Positions 27,225 through 34,126 of a stretch of 41,373 nucleotides of DNA are shown one piece after another. Origin of the DNA: Bacteroidia bacterium (lineage in GTDB: Bacteria; Bacteroidota; Bacteroidia; Bacteroidales; Azobacteroidaceae); NCBI GenBank assembly GCA_026000155.1, contig BNYG01000024.1, positions 1 through 41,373 on the forward strand. Reading direction: 5' to 3'. The translations under genes and the position numbers were made by a program. The notes beneath the pieces are model-generated. The model saw nothing but the letters and a program-made list of their open reading frames with translations, was not told the DNA's origin and did no database searches. Every line of letters starts with the position of its first letter. The stretch's first letter is position 1.

Positions 27225-28475
27225 TTATTTCAAAATTATCTCCTCTGCATCCCCAAAATTATCATACCCTGTAACAATTATCCGGTCGCCGGGTTTCAAT
27301 CCTTCCAACACTTCGTATTGCCTGGGATTTTGCCGTCCGATAGCCACCGGTGTTTTTTTCGCCCGGTCGCCCGATTCATTTACTTTGAAAATCCATTGTC
27401 CCCCGGTGGTTTGGAAGAAATTGCCTTTCGGAATCACCAACGCATCTTCGGGTTGTTCCAACTCAATTTGTACGCGGTAACTTTTCCCGATGCGGGCGTT
27501 ATCCAACAATCTACCGTTAAAAACCAAATCCACTTCAAACTGGCGGTCGCGGATTTCGGGATTAATTTTGGTAATTTTTAATGGATATTTTTCGCCCTGA
27601 TAGGTAATCGTTGCCGGAAGCCCAACCACAATCCGGTCAATGTAATACTCGCTCACTTTGGTGCTGATTTTGATTTGGTCAATGACTTTCAGTTCGCCGA
27701 TATTCGCACCTGCATTCACCCGCTCGCCGGGAATGACATTGATAAAACTCAGTTGACCATCCACCGGAGCGCGGACAATCAGGTTGTCCAAGCGTTCGCG
27801 GCTTCGTTCAAAACGTTTTTCCCCGCGACTCAAATCATTGTGCATCAAATCGGTTTGGACAAGGTTCAGGAGTGAATCGTGCCGCAATTCTTCCAGAATC
27901 AGGCGAGTGTTTTCCTTGTTGAAAGCAAATTCATCAACGGCGACTTCGTATTGCGCCTTACTTTTTATTCCGATATTAAACTCCTCTTTGTTCAAGGTGT
28001 TTTCCTTGCTCAAGCGGTCTAATTTATAGCTTGTTTCCAGACTTTGGCGTTTCAGTTCGGACGATTTCCGTTCCATTTGAATCTGTTTTTCCTTGTAACT
28101 CACCTGCTGTTTCGACAATTCGTCTCGTTCATCCTCAATAGTGCGAATCAACTCCGGATTGCTCAATACGAGAATGGTATCGCCGGCTTTCAGCAAACTG
28201 CCGTCGTCCGCCACAATGCGTTCCACGCTACCGGCTTCAAAACTGTTCAATTTGATGGTCAACTTGGGTTGGACAATTCCTTCCACATCCAAGTATTCCA
28301 AAAATTTGTCCTGTTTGACTTCCGCAATTTCTAATTTGTCGGCATCGTAACGCAAACGGCGAGGACCTGCGCTCATGATCAGCAGATAAATCAAAAAGGC
28401 GGTAAACATCACTCCCGCAAGGATATAATATTTATATCGAATAATGGGATGCTTTTTCTTCAACTGAATATCCAT
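27225..28475 (-). CDS. HlyD/MacA-like periplasmic adaptor (membrane fusion protein)
   Basis: A 416-residue adaptor that should link the inner-membrane permeases to the TolC-like channel. A single membrane anchor lies at about 15-36 (YYILAGVMFTAFLIYLLIMSA). The first half of a lipoyl domain (about 68-108) follows, then a long charged helical hairpin (about 110-230) that would meet the TolC tip. The second lipoyl half comes next (LIVRAPVDGQLSFINVIPGE, about 232-268), and then beta-barrel and membrane-proximal parts (QIELEQPEDALVIPKGNFF; KKTPVAIGRQNPRQYEVLEG). It lies 72 bases after the tolC-like stop codon and ahead of the permeases, the usual order for such exporters. The anchor fits HlyD/MacA-type membrane insertion rather than a lipoprotein. 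Confidence 0.93.
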   Translation of the reverse strand: MDIQLKKKHPIIRYKYYILAGVMFTAFLIYLLIMSAGPRRLRYDADKLEIAEVKQDKFLEYLDVEGIVQPKLTIKLNSFEAGSVERIVADDGSLLKAGDTILVLSNPELIRTIEDERDELSKQQVSYKEKQIQMERKSSELKRQSLETSYKLDRLSKENTLNKEEFNIGIKSKAQYEVAVDEFAFNKENTRLILEELRHDSLLNLVQTDLMHNDLSRGEKRFERSRERLDNLIVRAPVDGQLSFINVIPGERVNAGANIGELKVIDQIKISTKVSEYYIDRIVVGLPATITYQGEKYPLKITKINPEIRDRQFEVDLVFNGRLLDNARIGKSYRVQIELEQPEDALVIPKGNFFQTTGGQWIFKVNESGDRAKKTPVAIGRQNPRQYEVLEGLKPGDRIIVTGYDNFGDAEEIILK

Positions 28476-28512
28476 AAATTATTATTTTTGTTTATTATTT
28501 TTTTTAAAACTT

Positions 28513-28548
28513 AAGGCACTTAAGATACTTAAGTTTCTTAAGTGCCTT
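28513..28548. repeat. Family D palindrome between tolC-like and adaptor genes
   Basis: AAGGCACTTAAG and CTTAAGTGCCTT form a perfect 12-bp stem around a 12-base loop. The last base overlaps the stop codon of the tolC-like gene. No T-run follows on the minus strand, so it is not a standard terminator and is more likely an RNA processing or stability hairpin. Confidence 0.75.
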
Positions 28549-30026
28549 CATTGAATCAACATCTTGTAATCTTCCGTAATCGGAATTTCTTTCTCAAAAT
28601 CAAACAGCGTAATGCTTCGCAAGGTATAATAAAGCGACCAATAATTATACAAAGTGTTGATATAATTTCGCTTGGCCGTATCTTTTTCGGCGATGGACGC
28701 ATTCAAATCAAGGATAGTCGATTTCCCCAACAGGTACAATTTGCGGGCGACTTCATTGCGCCGTTCCGCCGTATAATCCGCTTTTACCGCTACATTTAAC
28801 TGATTCGACTGCAAATTGAATTGTTTGACTAATTTGGCAATATTCATTTCAAATGTATTCCTGTCCTGATCCGTTTGCGAATACACCATATCGCGCCGGG
28901 ATTTAGCCACTTGCACCTGACCTTTTCCTCGTCCCCAGTCCAGAATCGGCATACGGATACCTATTTCCACATATTGCTGGTTCAGAGGGTCTTTGTATGC
29001 TGTTTCGATTTCTTTTCCTGTTTGCGCCAAGCCGAATTGCATATATAAATCGGCTTTCAATCCGGCGGAGGCTTTGGCGCTCGCCACACTGCTCTCGCTC
29101 TCCAATTTCATGCGTTGCATATTCAGTATGTCGGGACTGTTTTGCAAGGCATATCCCAAAGCTTCCGGCAAGTTGACCGTTCCCTTGGGAACTTCATTAT
29201 CAATTATCACCATTATGGGCGACGAGTTAGTGATGCCCAGATACGAACGCAAATCCTCCATGCAATCGTCCACCTCCAATTGAGCGTTCAAGCGGTTGCT
29301 TTCTTCGTTTAATTTATTGATTTCCAACTGAAGCATTTCGTTTTCCGTAATAGTTCCAATGTCATAACGACCTTGTGCAAAAACATATAAGGTATCGGCA
29401 TTCGCATAATTCGTCCGGGCAATTTCCAGATTGGTTTGGGCTTTCGCCAGATTGAAAAATTTGTTTGTTGCACGGGCAGAAACCAATTCCAAGGTTTCCA
29501 CGTAGGTTTTTTTAGCCGATTCAAAACGGATAGGTTCGATTTTCTTATCCCATTTCAAATGGTTATAACCTAATAGCGATTGCTGGTAACCGATAATCAC
29601 CGGCGTTGATTTGTAAGAATAACTGTTTCCGGTCAATTCGTCCAAACGTTGCAAGCTGGTCTGTACAAACAAACTACCTCCGGTCAACGAAATATTTTGA
29701 GTAATGGCTAAAGAGGCATCCGTTTTCAATTGATTTTGTTGGATATACTGCGCCGTTCCGTCCGGAAGCGTAATCGCATTGATGGAATGGTTGAAATTAG
29801 GCGTGGAACTGAAAGTCAGCGAAGGCAAATAATTCGCCTTGTAGTAACAATAATTCCAGTAAGACGAACGGAAACTGTGCCGGGCATACAACACATCCGG
29901 CGATTGTTTTCGGGCAATGTCGATGGTCTGTTTCAGCGTAAATGCCAAAACCGAATCAGCCCGTTGTTGCGCCTGCGTAAATGAAGCCAACAAACCTAAC
30001 AACCATACAATATATATTTTCTTCAT
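28548..30026 (-). CDS. TolC-like outer membrane efflux protein
   Basis: A 492-residue outer membrane channel of the OEP family. A signal peptide covers about residues 1-19 (MKKIYIVWLLGLLASFTQA). Two repeats of long helices with periodic Ala/Asn/Leu follow (ATNKFFNLAKAQTNLEIART in the first, NEVARKLYLLGKSTILDLNA in the second). It is the first gene of the exporter operon. A sigma-54 promoter lies 33-48 bases upstream of the start codon, so expression is expected to need an NtrC-type activator. With the adaptor and permeases it would form a trans-envelope export path. Confidence 0.93.
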   Translation of the reverse strand: MKKIYIVWLLGLLASFTQAQQRADSVLAFTLKQTIDIARKQSPDVLYARHSFRSSYWNYCYYKANYLPSLTFSSTPNFNHSINAITLPDGTAQYIQQNQLKTDASLAITQNISLTGGSLFVQTSLQRLDELTGNSYSYKSTPVIIGYQQSLLGYNHLKWDKKIEPIRFESAKKTYVETLELVSARATNKFFNLAKAQTNLEIARTNYANADTLYVFAQGRYDIGTITENEMLQLEINKLNEESNRLNAQLEVDDCMEDLRSYLGITNSSPIMVIIDNEVPKGTVNLPEALGYALQNSPDILNMQRMKLESESSVASAKASAGLKADLYMQFGLAQTGKEIETAYKDPLNQQYVEIGIRMPILDWGRGKGQVQVAKSRRDMVYSQTDQDRNTFEMNIAKLVKQFNLQSNQLNVAVKADYTAERRNEVARKLYLLGKSTILDLNASIAEKDTAKRNYINTLYNYWSLYYTLRSITLFDFEKEIPITEDYKMLIQ

Positions 30027-30058
30027 AACGTTATTTTTTGTATGTACAATAATTTAAC

Positions 30059-30074
30059 AGCAAATCTTGTACCA
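30059..30074 (-). promoter_or_regulatory. Sigma-54 promoter of the exporter operon
   Basis: Minus strand TGGTAC-AAGAT-TTGCT. The GG and GC pairs are 10 bases apart, as required, and the sequence matches TGGYAC-N5-TTGCW throughout. Transcription should start about 12 bases downstream of the GC, near 30047-30049, leaving a leader of some 20 bases before the tolC-like ATG at 30026. Confidence 0.82.
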
Positions 30075-30130
30075 ATCAATTAAATCATTATTTATCAATA
30101 TATTAAATGGATTATAAGTATTGAAATTAT

Positions 30131-30165
30131 GTGCAATAAAGCACCTTTTGAGTGCGTTTTCGCAC
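30131..30165. promoter_or_regulatory. Twin dyad enhancer site for the NtrC-type regulator
   Basis: Two copies of GTGC-N6-GCAC: GTGCAATAAAGCAC (30131-30144) and GTGCGTTTTCGCAC (30152-30165). Their centres are 21 bp apart, two helical turns, and lie about 75-95 bases upstream of the sigma-54 -12 element. This is the layout of tandem activator dimers at sigma-54 promoters. That the adjacent response regulator binds here is inference. Confidence 0.68.
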
Positions 30166-30205
30166 TTGTTTATAAAGAATATAATGTTTACCTTTACAGC
30201 CGAAT

Positions 30206-30298
30206 TGTCTGAACCATGATTTTTATAAGATTAAGAAGATTATACAAGATTATAATCGTGGTAATCTTGAAAATCTTATAAAAATCAAGGTTCAGACA
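30206..30298. repeat. Family B palindromic repeat, copy 4 (left of GxxExxY gene)
   Basis: Starts TGTCTGAACCATGATTTTTA and ends AAAAATCAAGGTTCAGACA. The tip GTTCAGACA is followed by a further TTCAGACA and a TTTAGACA. It directly precedes the GxxExxY gene. Confidence 0.85.
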
Positions 30299-30331
30299 GT
30301 TCAGACAATTTAGACACTTAACAAGAATAGT

Positions 30332-30721
30332 ATGACCAAAGAAGAACAGGACAAAATTACCCATGATGTGATTGGGAGTGCTATGGAGGTACATAGCATT
30401 TTAGGTAATGGATTTCAAGAAGTTGTATATCAAAGAGCATTATCTATTGAAATGAAATTACGTGGAGTTGAACACCAAAGAGAATTTGAAATGCCTTTAT
30501 TTTATAAAGGAGTGAGTGTTGGTGGCAGAAGAGTAGATTTTTTAGTTTGTGATGAAATATCAGTTGAAATAAAAGCAATGATCAATCTCGAAGATGTCCA
30601 TTTAGCACAAGCAATGAACTATTTGGAAGCATATAATTTACAAACAGGATTGCTGATTAATTTTGGCGCCAGAAGTTTGCAATTCAAGCGATTGTTTAAT
30701 AAGAAGTATAAACGGTCTTGA
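30332..30721 (+). CDS. GxxExxY family protein (PD-(D/E)XK nuclease-like)
   Basis: A 129-residue protein. The family signature is present: Gly27-x-x-Glu30-x-x-Tyr33 in GFQEVVY. The nuclease-fold core is also visible: Asp69 in RRVDFLV and Glu79-x-Lys81 in VEIKA, then QAMNYLEAYNLQTGLLINFG, as in PDDEXK_3 proteins. This suggests a small DNA-acting enzyme, but no function has been established for the family to my knowledge. The gene stands between two full family B palindromes, and its stop codon TGA (30719-30721) lies inside the right-hand one. The A+T-rich composition differs from the neighbouring genes. It separates the exporter operon from its likely regulators, so it looks like a later arrival. 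Confidence 0.88.
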   Translation: MTKEEQDKITHDVIGSAMEVHSILGNGFQEVVYQRALSIEMKLRGVEHQREFEMPLFYKGVSVGGRRVDFLVCDEISVEIKAMINLEDVHLAQAMNYLEAYNLQTGLLINFGARSLQFKRLFNKKYKRS

Positions 30722-30872
30722 ACCGTGATTTTATTAAGATTTTTAGGATTACCGAGATTATAATCTTGTATAATCTTCTTTATCTTGTAAAAATCACGAT
30801 TCAAGACATCAAGGTTCAGGTAATGATAATCGTGGCAATCCTAAAAATCTTATAAAAATCATGGTTCAGACA
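30716..30872. repeat. Family B palindromic repeat, composite copy 5
   Basis: A full element runs 30716-30808 (starts TCTTGAACCGTGATTTTATT, ends AAAAATCACGATTCAAGACA). A second, half element follows to 30872 and ends AAAAATCATGGTTCAGACA. The left tip contains the stop codon of the GxxExxY gene and the right tip contains the ATG of the response regulator gene (30861). Confidence 0.85.
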
Positions 30873-32213
30873 ACCGGAAAAATACTGATCATCGACGACA
30901 ACGAAGACGTGCTCTTCGCTTTAAACGCCTTGCTCTCTCCGTATGTGGAGCGAATCAAGGTAAGCGCTCATCCGGAAAAAATCGAGCATTATATGGAAAC
31001 GTTCCGCCCCGACCTTATCCTGTTGGATATGAATTTCCGGAAGGATGTTGTGAGTGGAAAAGAAGGGTTTTTATGGTTGAAAAAAATCATGGAAACCGAT
31101 CCGGAGGCAATCGTCATTCTGATGACGGCTTATGCCGATACCGAAAAAGCGGTACAAGCCATCAAAGCGGGCGCCACTGATTTCATTTCCAAACCCTGGG
31201 AAAAAGAAAAACTGCTGGCAACGGTTTTCTCCGCACTGAAATTGAAAGAATCGCGCAAGCAAATCGAAAATCTCCAAATGCAGGTGCAATCCTTGAGTAA
31301 TTCCGATTATCCCGAAATCATCGGCGAATCGGAAGCCATGCTCGAAATTTTTACCCTGATTGAAAAACTTTCCGAAACGGAAGCCAACATCCTGATTCTG
31401 GGGGAAAACGGAACCGGAAAAGACTTGATTGCCCGCGCGATTTTCCACCATTCCCAGCGTTCGCAAAAAGTGTTTACCACTATCGACTTGGGCACGATAC
31501 CCGAAACGCTTTTCGAAAGTGAATTATTCGGTCACGAAAAAGGCGCTTTCACCGATGCCAAAGCGGAAAAAGCCGGGCGAATGGAAATCGCTTCCGGCGG
31601 GACGCTTTTCTTGGACGAAATCGGAAATCTGTCGCTCGCCATGCAAGCTAAACTGCTCACAGCTATCGAGAAAAAACAAATTTCCAGATTGGGTTCTACC
31701 CGTATCTTGCCGATTGACGTCCGTTATATCAGCGCCACCAACACGGATATTTACGAATCGGTAAACAACGGAAATTTCCGGCAAGACCTGCTCTATCGCA
31801 TCAATACCATTGAAATCCATGTGCCGCCCTTGCGCGAACGCGGACAGGATATGGTCCTGCTGGCCACACATTTTATCGAGAAATTTGCCCGTAAATACAA
31901 GAAAAACATCAGCGGTTTGTCGCCCGAAGCCAAGGCAAAAATCATGAATTATACCTGGCCCGGAAATGTGCGCGAGTTGCAGAATGTCATGGAGCGCTCG
32001 GTGATTCTTTCGTCCGACAAAATCCTGAAAGCCGGAAGCATCAGCTTACAAACCAATGAAAAGAAAAAGGAAAGCGAAAACTTGAATCTCAATGAAATTG
32101 AAAGAGAGGCTATCGAGAAAGCTTTGAAACGAAGCGGCGGAAATTTAAATAAAGCTGCCGGTTTATTGGGTATTACCCGCTACGCTTTGTATCGTAAAAC
32201 AAAAAAGGAGTGA
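30861..32213 (+). CDS. NtrC-type sigma-54-dependent response regulator
   Basis: A 450-residue activator with three domains. The receiver (about 6-120) has the acidic pair Asp12/Asp13, phospho-acceptor Asp56, Thr89 and Lys111. The AAA+ domain (about 150-380) has Walker A GENGTGKD (181-188), the sigma-54 contact loop GAFTDA (228-233; the textbook form is GAFTGA) and Walker B GGTLFLDE (246-253). A Fis-type helix-turn-helix (SGGNLNKAAGLLGITRYALY) ends the protein. The first codons (MVQTTG) come from repeat B, which supplies the ATG; no other Met exists before the receiver core, so this start is needed. The kinase gene follows after 72 bases. It probably activates the sigma-54 promoter of the exporter operon. 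Confidence 0.93.
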   Translation: MVQTTGKILIIDDNEDVLFALNALLSPYVERIKVSAHPEKIEHYMETFRPDLILLDMNFRKDVVSGKEGFLWLKKIMETDPEAIVILMTAYADTEKAVQAIKAGATDFISKPWEKEKLLATVFSALKLKESRKQIENLQMQVQSLSNSDYPEIIGESEAMLEIFTLIEKLSETEANILILGENGTGKDLIARAIFHHSQRSQKVFTTIDLGTIPETLFESELFGHEKGAFTDAKAEKAGRMEIASGGTLFLDEIGNLSLAMQAKLLTAIEKKQISRLGSTRILPIDVRYISATNTDIYESVNNGNFRQDLLYRINTIEIHVPPLRERGQDMVLLATHFIEKFARKYKKNISGLSPEAKAKIMNYTWPGNVRELQNVMERSVILSSDKILKAGSISLQTNEKKKESENLNLNEIEREAIEKALKRSGGNLNKAAGLLGITRYALYRKTKKE

Positions 32214-32221
32214 AAAAAAGA

Positions 32222-32253
32222 CCTGTCATTGCGGGTCAAGCCCGCAATGACAG
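32222..32253. repeat. Family A palindrome between regulator and kinase genes
   Basis: CTGTCATTGCGGG and CCCGCAATGACAG form a perfect 13-bp stem with a 5-base loop. It sits between two genes of one presumed operon. Confidence 0.85.
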
Positions 32254-32285
32254 ATAATAATGACAGATGATAAATATAGGTGTAA

Positions 32286-33578
32286 ATGAAAAATTATAAA
32301 TCGAAATTACTCGTCCGGATTCTGTGGGTGGCGCTGTTTTCAGTCGCCACAGGCTTCCTCCTGTCCTTCAAGTTCTACTGGGTGAGCATTTTATGCGCCG
32401 TTGTTGCGGTCGTTCTCATTTACCGCCTTTTTCTTTTTCAGGCAAGAACCGTCAAAGACATGAAGCGTCTGATTGATGCCGTCCGTTTTGCAGAATTTAA
32501 TATTTCATTTAAAAACTTTTCGGACAAAGGATTAGCTCCTGAATTGATTCCTGCTATGGAAACTTCGATTGCTCACTTCAATCAACGGTTACGGAAAATG
32601 GAAGTCGAACAGAATTTCTACGACAGCCTGCTGAACCGGATTGATTTCGGCATCATCGTTGTCGATAAACAAGGCAAAATCAACTGGATAAACAAAGCGG
32701 CATTGGATGTTTTCGGAAAACCCCAGCCGCGTGTTCTGTCCGATTTGAAAAGCGTTTCACCCGATTTACCCAAAACCTTAGACCAGCTGATTCCCCGGGA
32801 AACAAAAATCCTCCGGCTTGAACAGGAAAAAACCGTGCATCAATTAGCGGTGACGGCTATTTATTTTATTTCGGAAGGGAGAGAATTGAAACTGATTAGT
32901 CTGAAAAATATCCAATCGGTATTGGAAGAAAGCGAAAGCGATGCGTGGAAAAAACTTATCCGCGTACTGACACACGAGATAATGAACTCGCTCACGCCCA
33001 TCATTTCCCTGTCGGATACTTTTTCGGAACTGAACGACGAAAACCGGGAATGGCTGAGCCGCGCCATGCAAACCATTCACCGCCGCAGCAAAGGTTTGGT
33101 CGATTTTGTGAACAACTACAAAAAACTGACGCACATTCCCCAACCGGTGATAACCCACTTCCCAGCCCGCGAATGGATAGACGATATAGCCCGCCTGCTG
33201 AAAGCCGACGGCTTTGTCTTTGACTATTCCGTTCAACCGCAAGACATTAGCATTGAAGCCGACCGGGGATTGATGGAACAAGTCCTGATTAACCTGGTAA
33301 AAAACGCCTGCGAATCCGCCCCGCCGGACAAACCCGTCGCGGTGCAGGTTGCCGTTTCCAAAAACGAGTACCAACGCCCTGTGATTCAGGTTTCCGATAC
33401 CGGCGAAGGCATTTTGCCGGAAGTGTTGGACAAGATATTCGTACCGTTTTTTACCACTAAAACAGCGGGTTCCGGCATCGGCTTAAGCATCTGCCGCCAG
33501 ATTGTCAGCCTTCATGGAGGTACAATTTCCGTGCAGTCCGAACCGGAAAAAGGCAGTATTTTCACCATCCAGCTGTGA
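32286..33578 (+). CDS. Sensor histidine kinase, membrane bound
   Basis: A 430-residue kinase, likely partner of the response regulator just upstream. Two membrane helices lie close together near the N-terminus (about 10-28 and 32-51) with almost no periplasmic loop, so it probably senses a membrane or cytoplasmic signal. A PAS-like region follows (about 105-210; FGIIVVDKQGKINWINKAA). The phospho-acceptor is His230 in VLTHEIMNSLTPI. The ATPase domain has an N-box (Asn340 in INLVKNACES), DTGEG (371-375), FVPFFTT and GSGIGLSICRQI. All catalytic parts are present. The signal is unknown; by position it would control the exporter. Confidence 0.93.
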   Translation: MKNYKSKLLVRILWVALFSVATGFLLSFKFYWVSILCAVVAVVLIYRLFLFQARTVKDMKRLIDAVRFAEFNISFKNFSDKGLAPELIPAMETSIAHFNQRLRKMEVEQNFYDSLLNRIDFGIIVVDKQGKINWINKAALDVFGKPQPRVLSDLKSVSPDLPKTLDQLIPRETKILRLEQEKTVHQLAVTAIYFISEGRELKLISLKNIQSVLEESESDAWKKLIRVLTHEIMNSLTPIISLSDTFSELNDENREWLSRAMQTIHRRSKGLVDFVNNYKKLTHIPQPVITHFPAREWIDDIARLLKADGFVFDYSVQPQDISIEADRGLMEQVLINLVKNACESAPPDKPVAVQVAVSKNEYQRPVIQVSDTGEGILPEVLDKIFVPFFTTKTAGSGIGLSICRQIVSLHGGTISVQSEPEKGSIFTIQL

Positions 33579-33594
33579 TAAATGTTCAAAATAC

Positions 33595-33625
33595 TTTCAA
33601 ATATTCATATAAAATAGTAACTTTG
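33595..33625 (+). promoter_or_regulatory. Promoter of the fur-like gene and purA
   Basis: TTTC at 33595-33598, 19 bases, then TAACTTTG at 33618-33625, one mismatch from the Bacteroidota consensus. It ends 17 bases before ATG 33643. Confidence 0.55.
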
Positions 33626-33642
33626 CTCTCTAATGTAATCTC

Positions 33643-34116
33643 ATGGATAAAGAGAATAAAGTAAGGGAAATTGTCAAGCAAAAATTCACCGAATATTTAT
33701 CTGCAAAAAAGTGCAGGAAAACTCCGGAACGATATGCTATTTTAGACATTTTCTATACCGACCAGCGACATTTCGATATGGACAGCCTTTATGAAGTCCT
33801 GAATGAACGCAATTTCCGTGTCAGCCGGGCGACTCTTTACAATACCATGCAACTTCTTTTAGATTGCAATTTAGTTCTGAAACATCAATTCGGGAAAAAT
33901 TTATCTTTTTACGAAAGAGCCTATAATAATGACTTGCATCACCACCTGATTTGTACCGTATGCAATAAAATACAGGAAAGCAAGGATGCCGAATTGAGAT
34001 TATTGATTCAAAATAAAAAAATCAAACAATTTACGCCGACACATTATTGCCTCTATATTTATGGAGTATGCAATATTTGCGCCCGTAAATTAAAAAAAGA
34101 AAATAGAAAAAAATAA
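33643..34116 (+). CDS. Fur-family metal-responsive repressor
   Basis: A 157-residue cytoplasmic regulator. The N-terminal winged helix contains RKTPERYAILDIFYTDQRHF and SRATLYNTMQLLLD, the recognition region of Fur-type proteins. The C-terminal dimer domain has the histidine cluster LHHHLIC and two CxxC pairs (Cys104/Cys107 and Cys143/Cys146), the structural zinc site. Which metal it senses (Fe, Zn or peroxide via Fe) cannot be decided from this. It sits 10 bases ahead of purA and has its own promoter, so the two are probably cotranscribed. Confidence 0.9.
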   Translation: MDKENKVREIVKQKFTEYLSAKKCRKTPERYAILDIFYTDQRHFDMDSLYEVLNERNFRVSRATLYNTMQLLLDCNLVLKHQFGKNLSFYERAYNNDLHHHLICTVCNKIQESKDAELRLLIQNKKIKQFTPTHYCLYIYGVCNICARKLKKENRKK

Positions 34117-34126
34117 AAAAGTACAC

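Noticed and set aside
28513..28548. Rho-independent terminator after the tolC-like gene
   Set aside because: The stem is followed on the gene strand by AAGTTTTAAAA rather than an immediate T-run, and the adaptor gene downstream must be cotranscribed for the exporter to make sense.
30332..30721. GxxExxY gene as one half of a toxin-antitoxin pair
   Set aside because: No small partner gene adjoins it; both flanks are repeats.
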